Shown: positions 1-5,171 of the stretch, in pieces
Position numbering within the stretch: position 1 is the stretch's first letter
How the letters are laid out: each line of letters opens with the position of its first letter
Source: a bacterium
GTDB lineage: Bacteria; Verrucomicrobiota; Verrucomicrobiae; JAJYAR01
Length of the DNA stretch: 6,783 nucleotides
NCBI GenBank assembly: GCA_021779435.1
Contig: JAJYAR010000149.1
Coordinates: forward strand, 1 to 6,783
Direction of reading: 5' to 3'
The notes under the pieces: model-generated
What the model saw: the letters and a program-made list of their open reading frames with translations, nothing else
What the model was told of the DNA's origin: nothing
Database searches by the model: none
Translations under genes and position numbers: made by a program

Positions 1-623
1 TAGACCTCGACGCCGTCATCGAGGAGCCGCGTGCCGTCCGGGCTCATCTTGTGCACGATCAACGGTCCGGCGCGGAGCCGGCTGTGCATCAGGTACGCGT
101 TGCCGTCATCGTCCCAAAACGGGCAGGGGTCTTCCCAACCGTCGACCGACTTCACGGTTACGACGTCGGACCAGGGCCCGGCGGGGTCTTTGGCGTGCCA
201 CATGAAAAGACCATCGTGCGGCGTGCAGACGAAGATGTAATAGGTGCCATCGTGGTACCGGAGCGTCGGTGCCCACGTGCCCTCGGCATAGCCGCGCATC
301 TCGTCGTACTTGGGGCTGATCGGAAGGCGCCGGTAAACCTGTGCGATGATCCGCCAGTTCACGAGATCCCGGGAGTGCAGGACCTGCATGCCCATGAAGT
401 GAAACTCCGAGGCGATCAGGAAAAAATCGTCGCCGACGCGAATCGCATCGGGGTCGGAGTAGTCGGCATTCAGGACCGGGTTCCGAAATGTGCCGTCGCC
501 CTGGTCACCCCAGGTGAAAACCGGCGAGGACTGCGCGGAGACGAAAGAAAGCGACGCGAGAGGAATGAGGAGGCACGTCAGTGCCGACCGAAGCGTTCGC
601 AGGCATGAAGAATGACAAGGCAT
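1..623 (-). CDS. Secreted glycoside hydrolase family 43 (beta-xylosidase / alpha-arabinofuranosidase-like), 3' end outside window
   Basis: Reading the minus strand from the ATG at 623-621 gives 207 codons open to the window edge, so the C-terminal part is missing. Residues 1-30 form a signal peptide: basic start, hydrophobic LTCLLIPLASLSFV, then a likely cleavage at VSA-Q. The mature part opens with the GH43 five-bladed propeller signature FRNPVLNADYSDPDAIRVGDDFF (split here as FRNPVLNAD, then YSDPDAI, then RVGDDFF). Asp57 in YSDPD matches the family's general base. WAPTLRYHDGTYYIF (about 118-131) and EDPCPFWDDDG (164-174) follow; Asp165 matches the pKa-modulating Asp. The catalytic acid Glu would lie beyond the window. 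Such enzymes cleave xylose or arabinose side groups from plant polysaccharides outside the inner membrane. No clear Shine-Dalgarno precedes the ATG; the start is chosen because it gives a complete signal peptide. Substrate cannot be told. Divergent to the PRC-barrel gene. Confidence 0.93.
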   Translation of the reverse strand, partial: MPCHSSCLRTLRSALTCLLIPLASLSFVSAQSSPVFTWGDQGDGTFRNPVLNADYSDPDAIRVGDDFFLIASEFHFMGMQVLHSRDLVNWRIIAQVYRRLPISPKYDEMRGYAEGTWAPTLRYHDGTYYIFVCTPHDGLFMWHAKDPAGPWSDVVTVKSVDGWEDPCPFWDDDGNAYLMHSRLRAGPLIVHKMSPDGTRLLDDGVEV

Positions 624-650
624 GGCGGAGGCGGGGGACGGAGGAACGGG

Positions 651-691
651 GGTTTGCGGGATTCTGTCGGCCGCCCTTTGCGGTGCAAACC
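651..691. promoter_or_regulatory. TTTGC-type inverted/direct repeats upstream of the GH43 gene (possible operator)
   Basis: GGTTTGC at 651-657 is matched by its exact reverse complement GCAAACC at 685-691, and TTTGCGG occurs twice in direct orientation (653-659 and 677-683). The cluster lies 28-68 bases upstream of the GH43 start codon and overlaps the weak minus-strand promoter-like boxes, where a repressor or activator of a sugar-utilisation gene could bind. That it is an operator is inference; 7-base repeats can arise by chance. Confidence 0.25.
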
Positions 692-888
692 TTCGTCTCC
701 GCCCGTCTGCAACCGGTCGGTCCGCGCCCGGGAGCTTCCTCGGTGTTCGCGGCGCCGGCCACGCGTCCGACAAAGAGGTTCACGAGACCGCGCTCGATGA
801 GTTTGATCCATAGAGGCTGAAGCGGAGGGCGGCGGCGCCCGTCGCTTGCCCGTTGCGGGTTGCATAGGCGTCGTTGTCGGCGTGACAG

Positions 889-919
889 GTGGGCGTCCGG
901 CGCGGGGTTGGGACCCACC
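889..919. repeat. Intergenic stem-loop
   Basis: GGTGG (889-893) pairs with CCACC (915-919), and after a two-base bulge GTCC (896-899) pairs with GGAC (911-914), leaving an 11-base loop. It lies in the divergent intergenic region, 168 bases before the PRC-barrel start. No T-run follows on either strand, so it is not a typical intrinsic terminator. Role unknown. Confidence 0.3.
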
Positions 920-1072
920 GGAGATCGAATTCGGTTTGGCCCGGGTGCGATCCGGCGCGGCGCTCCTTGGAAATCGCCGGCTGCAGTTTCCCTGGGGCAC
1001 ATCGAGAAAATCGGCCGGTGCGTCGGATCTCAAACCGACTGACCCAATCCAGTTTGGCTGGGCGGCCATTGC

Positions 1073-1076
1073 GGAG
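1073..1076 (+). promoter_or_regulatory. Shine-Dalgarno for the PRC-barrel/BON gene
   Basis: GGAG lies ten bases before the ATG at 1087, a normal spacing. It supports this start over later in-frame codons and agrees with the signal peptide beginning at that ATG. Confidence 0.6.
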
Positions 1077-1086
1077 ATAGTGCTCC

Positions 1087-2223
1087 ATGAGAACAAAGAC
1101 TATTTCATTGACGCGAACGCTCGCCGTCGGGACAGCGTTGCTGCTCGCGACCTCTGCGGTCGCGCAGCGGACCGACGGCCGGTACCGGACATCCGACTCG
1201 ACCACCCAGAACGATCAGAGTGGGACGGCGGCAGTCCGTATCATGCGGGCATCGGACACCACCGGCATCGACGTTATTTCTAGCGATGGACGAAGGCTGG
1301 GCGACATCACGGATTTTGTCTTCGACATGCGGGAGCCGCAGCGGCTCGCCTACGTCGTCGTGACTACCGGCGGTTTTCTGGGAATGGGCGGCGAAACGCG
1401 GGTGATACCCGCTGAAGCCGTGGTGGTCAGCGGCGACACCGCACGAATCCAGATGAGCAAAGCGCAATACAGGCAGGTGCCGAAACTGATGGAGCATCCG
1501 ATCGCGTTTCTGTCGAACCGGGAGAATGCCGCACGGCTCGCGGATAGATTCGGCATTACCGGCGGGAGGCAGGCCGAATCGGAGCAGCCAAGGCTGGTCG
1601 CGTTTTCCAAGCTGATGCAATGTGACGTGGCGTCGAAGGAGAGCGGAGCGCTCGGGTTCGTGGATGACGTGTGGATAAGCTTCAACGGGGACCGCGTGCC
1701 GTTTGTCGAAATCACGCCGATGCTGGACCCGTTCAGATTACCGGCGCGTCAATACGCCATTCCGATGGCAAGGGTGACGAGCCTGCCTGAGAACCGGAGG
1801 CCGCTGACGGTATCCGTCTCAGTCTCGGACCTGATCAATGCGCCGGAGCTCGCGGAGGTGGAAGGGGTGCGGATGACAACCGACGGCTTTCAGGGCAACG
1901 AGGTGTACCGCCTGACGATGCCTGCTGTCGCGAGCGCCACGTCCACCAATCAGGCGGGCATGCCGACGGGAATGGCGACCACGGGCCCCGCACTGGAACG
2001 CCCATCTTCGGGTCCCATTTCGGCGGCGCAGCAGATCCGCGCAGCGTTCGATGCCGACAGCCAGCTTCGGAGCTCGGCTATTCGCGTGTCGCCGCAGAAC
2101 GACGGGGTGGTGCTTTCGGGCACGGTTGCTTCCGAGAACATCCGTGATCGTGCGCAACAGAGCGCTCAGAAGGCGGCGCAGGGCGTCGTCATCCAGAACC
2201 AGATCGCCGTTCAGAATCAGTGA
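1087..2223 (+). CDS. Exported protein with two PRC-barrel-like domains and a C-terminal BON domain
   Basis: 378 residues. Residues 1-26 are a signal peptide (MRTKTISLTR, a hydrophobic core, then SAVAQ with likely cleavage after Ala26). A Ser/Thr/Gln-rich linker leads to a PRC-barrel domain at about 50-120, with DVISSDGRRLGDITDFVFD, a Gly-rich loop GGFLGMGGETRVIP and the closing strand AEAVVV. A second, more divergent PRC-like unit spans about 168-235 (GALGFVDDVWISFNGDRVPFVEI, then YAIPMARV; the first is written here in two pieces, GALGFVDDVW and ISFNGDRVPFVEI). After a Thr/Ala/Pro-rich linker (280-310) comes a BON domain, 311-378, with the typical VSPQNDGVVLSGTVAS and a closing VVIQNQIAV. PRC barrels are small beta-barrels in RNA-processing, photosynthetic and stress proteins; BON domains are thought to bind membranes or other envelope parts. 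The protein probably acts in the periplasm or at the outer membrane as a binding or stress protein. No catalytic site is visible. Confidence 0.85.
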   Translation: MRTKTISLTRTLAVGTALLLATSAVAQRTDGRYRTSDSTTQNDQSGTAAVRIMRASDTTGIDVISSDGRRLGDITDFVFDMREPQRLAYVVVTTGGFLGMGGETRVIPAEAVVVSGDTARIQMSKAQYRQVPKLMEHPIAFLSNRENAARLADRFGITGGRQAESEQPRLVAFSKLMQCDVASKESGALGFVDDVWISFNGDRVPFVEITPMLDPFRLPARQYAIPMARVTSLPENRRPLTVSVSVSDLINAPELAEVEGVRMTTDGFQGNEVYRLTMPAVASATSTNQAGMPTGMATTGPALERPSSGPISAAQQIRAAFDADSQLRSSAIRVSPQNDGVVLSGTVASENIRDRAQQSAQKAAQGVVIQNQIAVQNQ

Positions 2224-2255
2224 AGTGCGGGGCGGTTTGAGTCAGGTGGACCTCA

Positions 2256-2296
2256 AAGGGACCCGGGAACGCCGGTTCCCAAGGGACAGACACCTG
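2256..2296. repeat. REP-like hairpin flanked by direct repeats after the PRC/BON gene
   Basis: GGGAAC (2265-2270) and GTTCCC (2275-2280) form a perfect 6-bp stem with loop GCCG, starting 42 bases after the PRC/BON stop. The heptamer AAGGGAC flanks it on both sides (2256-2262 and 2281-2287) and runs on into ACAGACACC. The GGGACAGACACC string resembles motifs I associate with dispersed palindromic repeats near REP-associated transposases in several soil and delta-proteobacterial genomes; this is from memory and not verified. No T-run follows, so a terminator role is doubtful though the position would suit one. Confidence 0.35.
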
Positions 2297-2384
2297 CACG
2301 CAACGCGCAGCCGGGACGGGGGACGGCACCTCAAGCACGTCGCGTGGCACAAGCGACAGGTTATTCGTAGCTTGTCCTAGTTGA

Positions 2385-2390
2385 CATAAT
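2385..2390 (+). promoter_or_regulatory. -10-like box CATAAT upstream of the ZIP gene
   Basis: CATAAT differs from TATAAT only at the first base and is the most AT-rich spot between the PRC/BON and ZIP genes. No good -35 box is found 16-18 bases upstream, so activation by a regulator or a different sigma factor would be needed. Transcription from here would start near 2397, almost at the base of the stem-loop at 2400-2433, and would exclude the upstream in-frame ATG at 2389. Confidence 0.3.
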
Positions 2391-2399
2391 GTCCATTGT

Positions 2400-2433
2400 G
2401 CGTCCGATGGACTCTAGGGAGTCCTTCGGACGC
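2400..2433 (+). promoter_or_regulatory. Long stem-loop in the leader of the ZIP transporter gene
   Basis: GCGTCCGA (2400-2407) pairs with TCGGACGC (2426-2433), then a T-T mismatch, then GGACTC (2409-2414) with GAGTCC (2419-2424), closing on the tetraloop TAGG (2415-2418). That is 14 base pairs with one mismatch, the longest near-perfect palindrome in the window. It sits just downstream of the CATAAT box and 36 bases before the favoured ATG at 2470. It could be a 5' mRNA stabiliser, a translational control element or a DNA operator. It matches no riboswitch class I recognise. Confidence 0.5.
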
Positions 2434-2469
2434 CGGGCAACTCGCGAAGCGCTCAGCGGTCCGCATCAC

Positions 2470-3225
2470 ATGCCGATGTGGGTGCAGGCAGGATTCTGGG
2501 GTTTGCTCGCCGGTGCGGCGCTGATCTTCGGCGCTGCGCTCGGCTATCTGGTGAAGGTGCCGCCGCGATGGATCGCTGGTGTGACGGCCTTTGGAAGCGG
2601 CGTGCTCATCTCCGCCCTCGCCTTCGAATTGATGGAGGATGCGTTCCGGCGCGGTGGATTCGCTGCGACGGCCATCGGCTTCCTCTCGGGCGCGATCGCC
2701 TTCACGGCAATCACCCTCATCCTGAACCGTCGCGGCGCCAAACGCCGCAAGCGCTCCAAGGGCCAGCCTTCCGAAGCCGAATCCAGCGGCAGCGGTCTCG
2801 TCATCGCGGTCGGCGCCCTTCTGGACGGGATCCCGGAATCGATGGTCATCGGCGTCAGCCTGCTCGAGGGCGGATCCGTCAGCCTCGTGGCGGTGATAGC
2901 GATCTTCCTTTCGAACCTTCCCGAAGGCATGTCGAGTGTCGTGGGAATGAAACGCGCCGGCCGCTCCGCAACGTACATCTTTGGCGTCTGGATAGGCATC
3001 GCGGTCATATCCGGAATCGCAGCCGCCGTGGGCAACGTCGTGTTCGACGGAGGCTCGCCACAAGTGATTGCCGGCACGACCACCGTGGCCGCCGGTGCAA
3101 TCCTCGCGATGCTCGTCGACACGATGATCCCTGAAGCGTTCGAAGAGGCGCACGACTTCGCCGGCCTGATCACGGTGGCCGGATTCCTCGTGTCATTTGC
3201 CCTGAGCAAGCTTTTCGGCGGATAG
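2470..3225 (+). CDS. ZIP-family metal (zinc/iron) transporter, divergent LDGIPES-type
   Basis: 251 residues from ATG 2470; the frame is open to an earlier ATG at 2389 (278 residues). I prefer 2470 because the first membrane helix begins at once (MWVQAGFWGLLAGAALIFGA), the extra 27 residues look unlike a protein N-terminus, and their DNA is a hairpin. No start has a good Shine-Dalgarno. About eight hydrophobic segments fit the ZIP fold in the inner membrane. A basic loop (RRGAKRRKRSKG) separates helices 3 and 4. Helix 4 carries LLDGIPES and helix 5 FLSNLPEG, the places where classical ZupT-type proteins have HNFPEG- and HEIPEG-like motifs, so His is replaced by Asp/Asn. The C-terminal part has DTMIPEAFEEAHD. 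Divalent cation transport is known for the family; the metal and direction here are not certain. Convergent with the downstream coiled-coil gene. Confidence 0.88.
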   Translation: MPMWVQAGFWGLLAGAALIFGAALGYLVKVPPRWIAGVTAFGSGVLISALAFELMEDAFRRGGFAATAIGFLSGAIAFTAITLILNRRGAKRRKRSKGQPSEAESSGSGLVIAVGALLDGIPESMVIGVSLLEGGSVSLVAVIAIFLSNLPEGMSSVVGMKRAGRSATYIFGVWIGIAVISGIAAAVGNVVFDGGSPQVIAGTTTVAAGAILAMLVDTMIPEAFEEAHDFAGLITVAGFLVSFALSKLFGG

Positions 3226-3239
3226 GCGCGCGCTTGCTC
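3204..3239. repeat. Inverted repeat across the ZIP stop codon
   Basis: GAGCAAGC (3204-3211) and GCTTGCTC (3232-3239) are exact reverse complements separated by 20 bases that include the ZIP stop codon. The first arm encodes the last residues (SKL region). It could act as a 3' mRNA hairpin or part of a factor-assisted terminator; no T-run follows. Confidence 0.35.
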
Positions 3240-3271
3240 GCAACCTACGGCCACCGCACCCGCCGGCGAAC

Positions 3272-3308
3272 CGCACGACCGGCGCCTCAACGCAACGCCG
3301 GCCGTGCG
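3272..3308. terminator. GC-rich hairpin between convergent genes (possible bidirectional terminator)
   Basis: CGCACG (3272-3277) pairs with CGTGCG (3303-3308); after an A-C mismatch CCGGCG (3279-3284) pairs with CGCCGG (3296-3301), loop of 11 bases. Its place in the 108-base gap between the convergent ZIP and coiled-coil genes suits a terminator acting in both directions. Neither side has a T-run, so this rests on position and pairing only. Confidence 0.4.
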
Positions 3309-3333
3309 CAAACAAGAGTGAGAGCGCCTTGGC

Positions 3334-3924
3334 TCAACGTCTCTTCGTCGATTGCAGCTGGCCGATCTGCACCTGCGCGGCCTCGATGCGCTTGTGGAGC
3401 TCGAGATTGTCGGCGTTTGCCTGATCGAGCTGCTTTTGCAGCTCGGCCACGCGTGCCTTCGCCTGCTCCGCGTCGTCCTGGAGCTTCGTCATCGATGCCT
3501 GCGCTTCCTTCAGCTGCGACTGAATCTGCTCCTGCGACTTGCCGGAGGTCCGCTTGATGTCGGCGATCTGCGAATTCAACCGATCCGATGCCGCCTTGGC
3601 CTCTTCGAGCTGCTGCTGCAGCTGGGCCGACGCGCCCGTCGAGTCCTTCACCTGGCCCTGCATCTTTTCCAAATCCGCCATGGCTGCATCCAGCCGTTTC
3701 TGCAGATCACCGCTTCCGGATTGCGCGGTCGTCAGCTTTGATTCCAGAGCGGCCTTCTCCTTTTGTGCCGCCTGAAGCTCCTCGCTTGTCTGCGTGGCAC
3801 CTGCGGTCACGGCTCGCGAGCGATTCCAGAACACGATCGCGACGACAACCGCGGCGATGGCAACAATGGCGAGAACGACAGTCGCGGCGTCGCCGCGGTT
3901 CGAATTGTGATTTAACGTTTTCAT
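3334..3924 (-). CDS. Membrane-anchored coiled-coil protein of unknown function
   Basis: 196 residues. A short polar N-terminus with basic residues is followed by one membrane helix at about 14-33 (TVVLAIVAIAAVVVAIVFW), then Asn-Arg-Ser-Arg. The rest, about 47-192, is rich in Gln, Glu, Lys, Ala and Leu with heptad-like spacing (SEELQAAQKEKAALESKL, QLQQQLEEAKAASDRLNSQI, RVAELQKQLDQAN), typical of a long parallel coiled coil; small breaks occur near SGSGD (69-73) and RTSGKS (125-130). There are no cysteines and no enzymatic motif. By the positive-inside rule the coil would more likely face the periplasm if the N-terminus is inside, but RSR after the helix makes orientation uncertain. It could be a structural or spacer protein of the envelope. 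The coding call is strong; the function is unknown. Convergent with the ZIP gene. Confidence 0.8.
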   Translation of the reverse strand: MKTLNHNSNRGDAATVVLAIVAIAAVVVAIVFWNRSRAVTAGATQTSEELQAAQKEKAALESKLTTAQSGSGDLQKRLDAAMADLEKMQGQVKDSTGASAQLQQQLEEAKAASDRLNSQIADIKRTSGKSQEQIQSQLKEAQASMTKLQDDAEQAKARVAELQKQLDQANADNLELHKRIEAAQVQIGQLQSTKRR

Positions 3925-3930
3925 GGGGAC

Positions 3931-3942
3931 GGGGTTTACCCC
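3931..3942. repeat. Small palindrome in the leader of the coiled-coil gene
   Basis: GGGGT (3931-3935) and ACCCC (3938-3942) are perfect inverted repeats with a two-base centre, 6 bases upstream of the minus-strand ATG (3924-3922). On that mRNA the only Shine-Dalgarno-like run, GAGGGG (3944-3939), partly overlaps one arm, so the structure could limit ribosome access. Its small size makes chance a real possibility. Confidence 0.25.
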
Positions 3943-4015
3943 TCACCATATGACGGTACCGCGCAGGACGCAACGCGCCGCACCGCTGTCCTCCCCCCCC
4001 AGCCTCGGAAACGCC

Positions 4016-4273
4016 GCGCGTATCGCCCCCGCCATGCGTCGTGCGCGAACGTCGATGACCCCAAGATCTGCGGCGAGGGTTGTTGCCAAGGCGCTCGCAA
4101 CGCCAGGCCCGGTTCTGGTCGAGGCGCTTGTCGATCCGAACGAGCCGCCGATGCCCGGCAAGGTCACGGCCAAGCAGGCGCTGCATTTCGCCGAATCCCT
4201 GGCGCGCGGCACGCCGGATCGGATGAAGATCGCGGCCACCGTCGCCGAGGACAGAGTCCGCGAGTTGATCTGA
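4016..4273 (+). pseudogene. Decayed C-terminal remnant of a TPP-dependent enzyme (pyruvate oxidase / acetolactate synthase-like)
   Basis: From 4085 to the TGA at 4271-4273 the frame encodes AKALATPGPVLVEALVDPNE, PPMPGKVTAKQALHFAESLA, RGTPDRMKIAATVAEDRVRELI (in pieces). This is the C-terminal end of TPP-dependent quinone-type pyruvate oxidases and related thiamine-pyrophosphate-requiring proteins, which normally span about 550-600 residues. Upstream, family-like VDDPK reads in a different frame (4051-4065), while ARIAPAM (4016-4036) and the block after 4070 share one frame, so compensating small indels seem to have occurred around 4037-4051 and 4066-4078. The FAD, PYR and TPP-binding parts are absent; the neighbouring DNA belongs to the divergent coiled-coil gene. 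An ATG at 3923 keeps the frame open, but its first 30 residues are unlike the family. A short product could still be made, but it could not be the enzyme. Confidence 0.75.
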
Positions 4274-4611
4274 CCACCCGCGGCGGAGCCCGCACCGACA
4301 AGAGCGCGGCCCACCGGCCCGCATGGGTTGTCCGCCCCACCCTGCGGCGCCGGCTACCGGGGTGGGGACCGATCGCTGGGAGCACGGTCCGGTCACGGTA
4401 CCTTCCGCGCTTTCTCTTCCATTTCCCACCCGAACCCGCCTGACGGCGCACGGCGTTACACCGGAGCCGTTTTCCCGAGTAATCTCCGAGAATGGATCGG
4501 CGGAAACGCGGGTCTGAGCGTTGTCATGTGCATCGGATCACCGTCGCCGGGTGCCCTCTCCCTCTTGAACGCGATCCCGGCGCGCCCCGAATCCGCCTTG
4601 TCCCAAATCCC
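4274..4611. other. Intergenic region without a recognisable gene
   Basis: Between the TPP-enzyme remnant and the exported unknown protein lie 338 bases. Open frames cross it on both strands but have no domain, signal peptide or family resemblance. It carries a GC-rich hairpin (4335-4367) and a weak terminator-like element, ACGGC (4450-4454) / GCCGT (4466-4470) followed by TTT. A promoter for the gene at 4612 should be here; I see only a poor candidate, TTGAAC at 4565-4570, with CCGAAT 16 bases downstream. It may contain more relic DNA from the same deletion that truncated the TPP enzyme gene. Confidence 0.5.
4335..4367. repeat. CCCCACCC/GGGTGGGG inverted repeat
   Basis: CCCCACCC (4335-4342) and GGGTGGGG (4360-4367) are exact reverse complements with a 17-base loop, 62 bases after the stop of the TPP-enzyme remnant. 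It could be a leftover terminator stem of the former gene; no T-run follows. Confidence 0.35.
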
Positions 4612-5163
4612 ATGAAACCGCTCCCTTGCCGCCGTTGCCGTCTGTCGCTTCTTGCCCTGATGCCCGCGCTCATACTCGCCTGCGTATCCGCTTCCGGGCA
4701 AACCGGCCCCGCCGTCCCCGCCCCGAACCCGGCAGCGCAAGTCCTGGAGGTTGATGTGGTCGTGCCGCCGAGCTGGCGGCCGATGCTCGAGGACCGCGTG
4801 ACGGATGTGTTCACGTCAACGGTTGCCGACGTGTTCCGCGACCGCGGTTTTCAGGGCCGGATCAAGCAGGTCAGCAGCCTGGATCAGCCCACGTCCGTCG
4901 TGCCCCGACTGACGATCAATCTCGTCGAGTGGCGGATGAATTTCACCGGGAACATCGATTGCACGTTTTCCGCCACGCTGCAGGTCGACCGTGCGGTCCG
5001 GCATCTCGGCGCCTTCAATGGCATGTCGTTCCGCTGGATGAGCGGACCCGGGCGGTTTGGCGCCTACGACGCGTACAACGATGCCGCGGCGGACGCGCTC
5101 CGGCAGCTCTACGACGCCGTCGTGAAGACCGGACTCGTCCCGGGCGCGGTGCAGAAGAAATGA
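4612..5163 (+). CDS. Exported protein or lipoprotein of unknown function
   Basis: 183 residues from the ATG at 4612. The frame is open upstream, but the preceding 40 codons look noncoding and only this start gives a signal peptide: MKPLPCRRCR, hydrophobic LSLLALMPALILA, then Cys24. ILAC is an acceptable lipobox, so it may be a lipoprotein; cleavage after SASG before Gln30 is the alternative. After a Pro/Ala-rich linker the mature part has mixed alpha/beta character: LEVDVVVPPSWRPMLEDRV, an Asp/Phe-rich helix, then beta-like PRLTINLVEWRMNFTG and CTFSATLQVD, and a C-terminal helix NDAAADALRQLYDAVVKTGL. This outline resembles small envelope lipoproteins that help transport or assembly machines, but I recognise no named family. 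No Shine-Dalgarno is visible. The SDR start codon follows the stop after 8 bases, so the two are probably co-transcribed. Confidence 0.75.
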   Translation: MKPLPCRRCRLSLLALMPALILACVSASGQTGPAVPAPNPAAQVLEVDVVVPPSWRPMLEDRVTDVFTSTVADVFRDRGFQGRIKQVSSLDQPTSVVPRLTINLVEWRMNFTGNIDCTFSATLQVDRAVRHLGAFNGMSFRWMSGPGRFGAYDAYNDAAADALRQLYDAVVKTGLVPGAVQKK

Positions 5164-5165
5164 GG
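5162..5165 (+). promoter_or_regulatory. Shine-Dalgarno for the SDR gene, overlapping the upstream stop codon
   Basis: GAGG overlaps the TGA of the upstream gene and lies 6 bases before the ATG at 5172. It favours 5172 over the ATG at 5160, which overlaps the stop codon as ATGA and would add only four residues (MRCT). The arrangement points to translational coupling. Confidence 0.5.
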
Positions 5166-5171
5166 TGCACC

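Larger units (their letters stand above)
624..1086. other. Divergent intergenic region, no convincing gene
   Basis: This 463-base stretch separates the divergent GH43 and PRC-barrel genes and should hold promoters for both. Several frames stay open on each strand, but their products are rich in Arg, Pro and Gly, have no recognisable domain and overlap each other, as expected in GC-rich noncoding DNA. Visible signals: an inverted repeat GGTTTGC (651-657) / GCAAACC (685-691) with TTTGCGG repeated directly at 653 and 677, just upstream of the GH43 start; a weak minus-strand promoter-like pair, TTGCAC (688-683) and CAGAAT (666-661), 16 bases apart; and a stem-loop at 889-919. I recognise no RNA gene here. 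Confidence 0.6.

Noticed and set aside
51..608. 185-residue plus-strand frame
   Set aside because: It is the antisense of the GH43 gene, whose translation shows unmistakable family motifs.
889..960. tRNA-like appearance (stem-loop followed by GATCGAATTC and GGTGCGATCC)
   Set aside because: No acceptor stem, anticodon arm and T-arm could be laid out together.
505..1096. Long minus-strand open frames upstream of the GH43 start
   Set aside because: They overlap each other and the GH43 signal-peptide region, are rich in Arg and Pro, and have no domain or ribosome-binding site. The GH43 frame is clearly the coding one up to 623.
2381..2409. TTGACA at 2381-2386 as a -35 box
   Set aside because: The bases 15-18 downstream (around CCGATG) do not resemble a -10 box, and it overlaps the better CATAAT box.
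2389..2469. Upstream ATG 2389 as start of the ZIP protein
   Set aside because: Not excluded, but the extra 27 residues come from a hairpin, have no Shine-Dalgarno, and precede an ATG placed right before the first membrane helix.
2377..3153. Long His/Asp/Arg-rich minus-strand frame
   Set aside because: Antisense shadow of the ZIP gene; low-complexity composition and no domain.
3923..4015. N-terminal part of a 116-residue frame as a real protein start
   Set aside because: Its first 30 residues are Arg/Pro/Ser-rich and unlike any TPP enzyme; it overlaps the coiled-coil start codon and crosses a run of eight C.
4929..5171. Extended SDR frame starting at 4929
   Set aside because: The extra part is out-of-frame reading of the exported protein gene; the SDR domain begins at the ATG at 5172.
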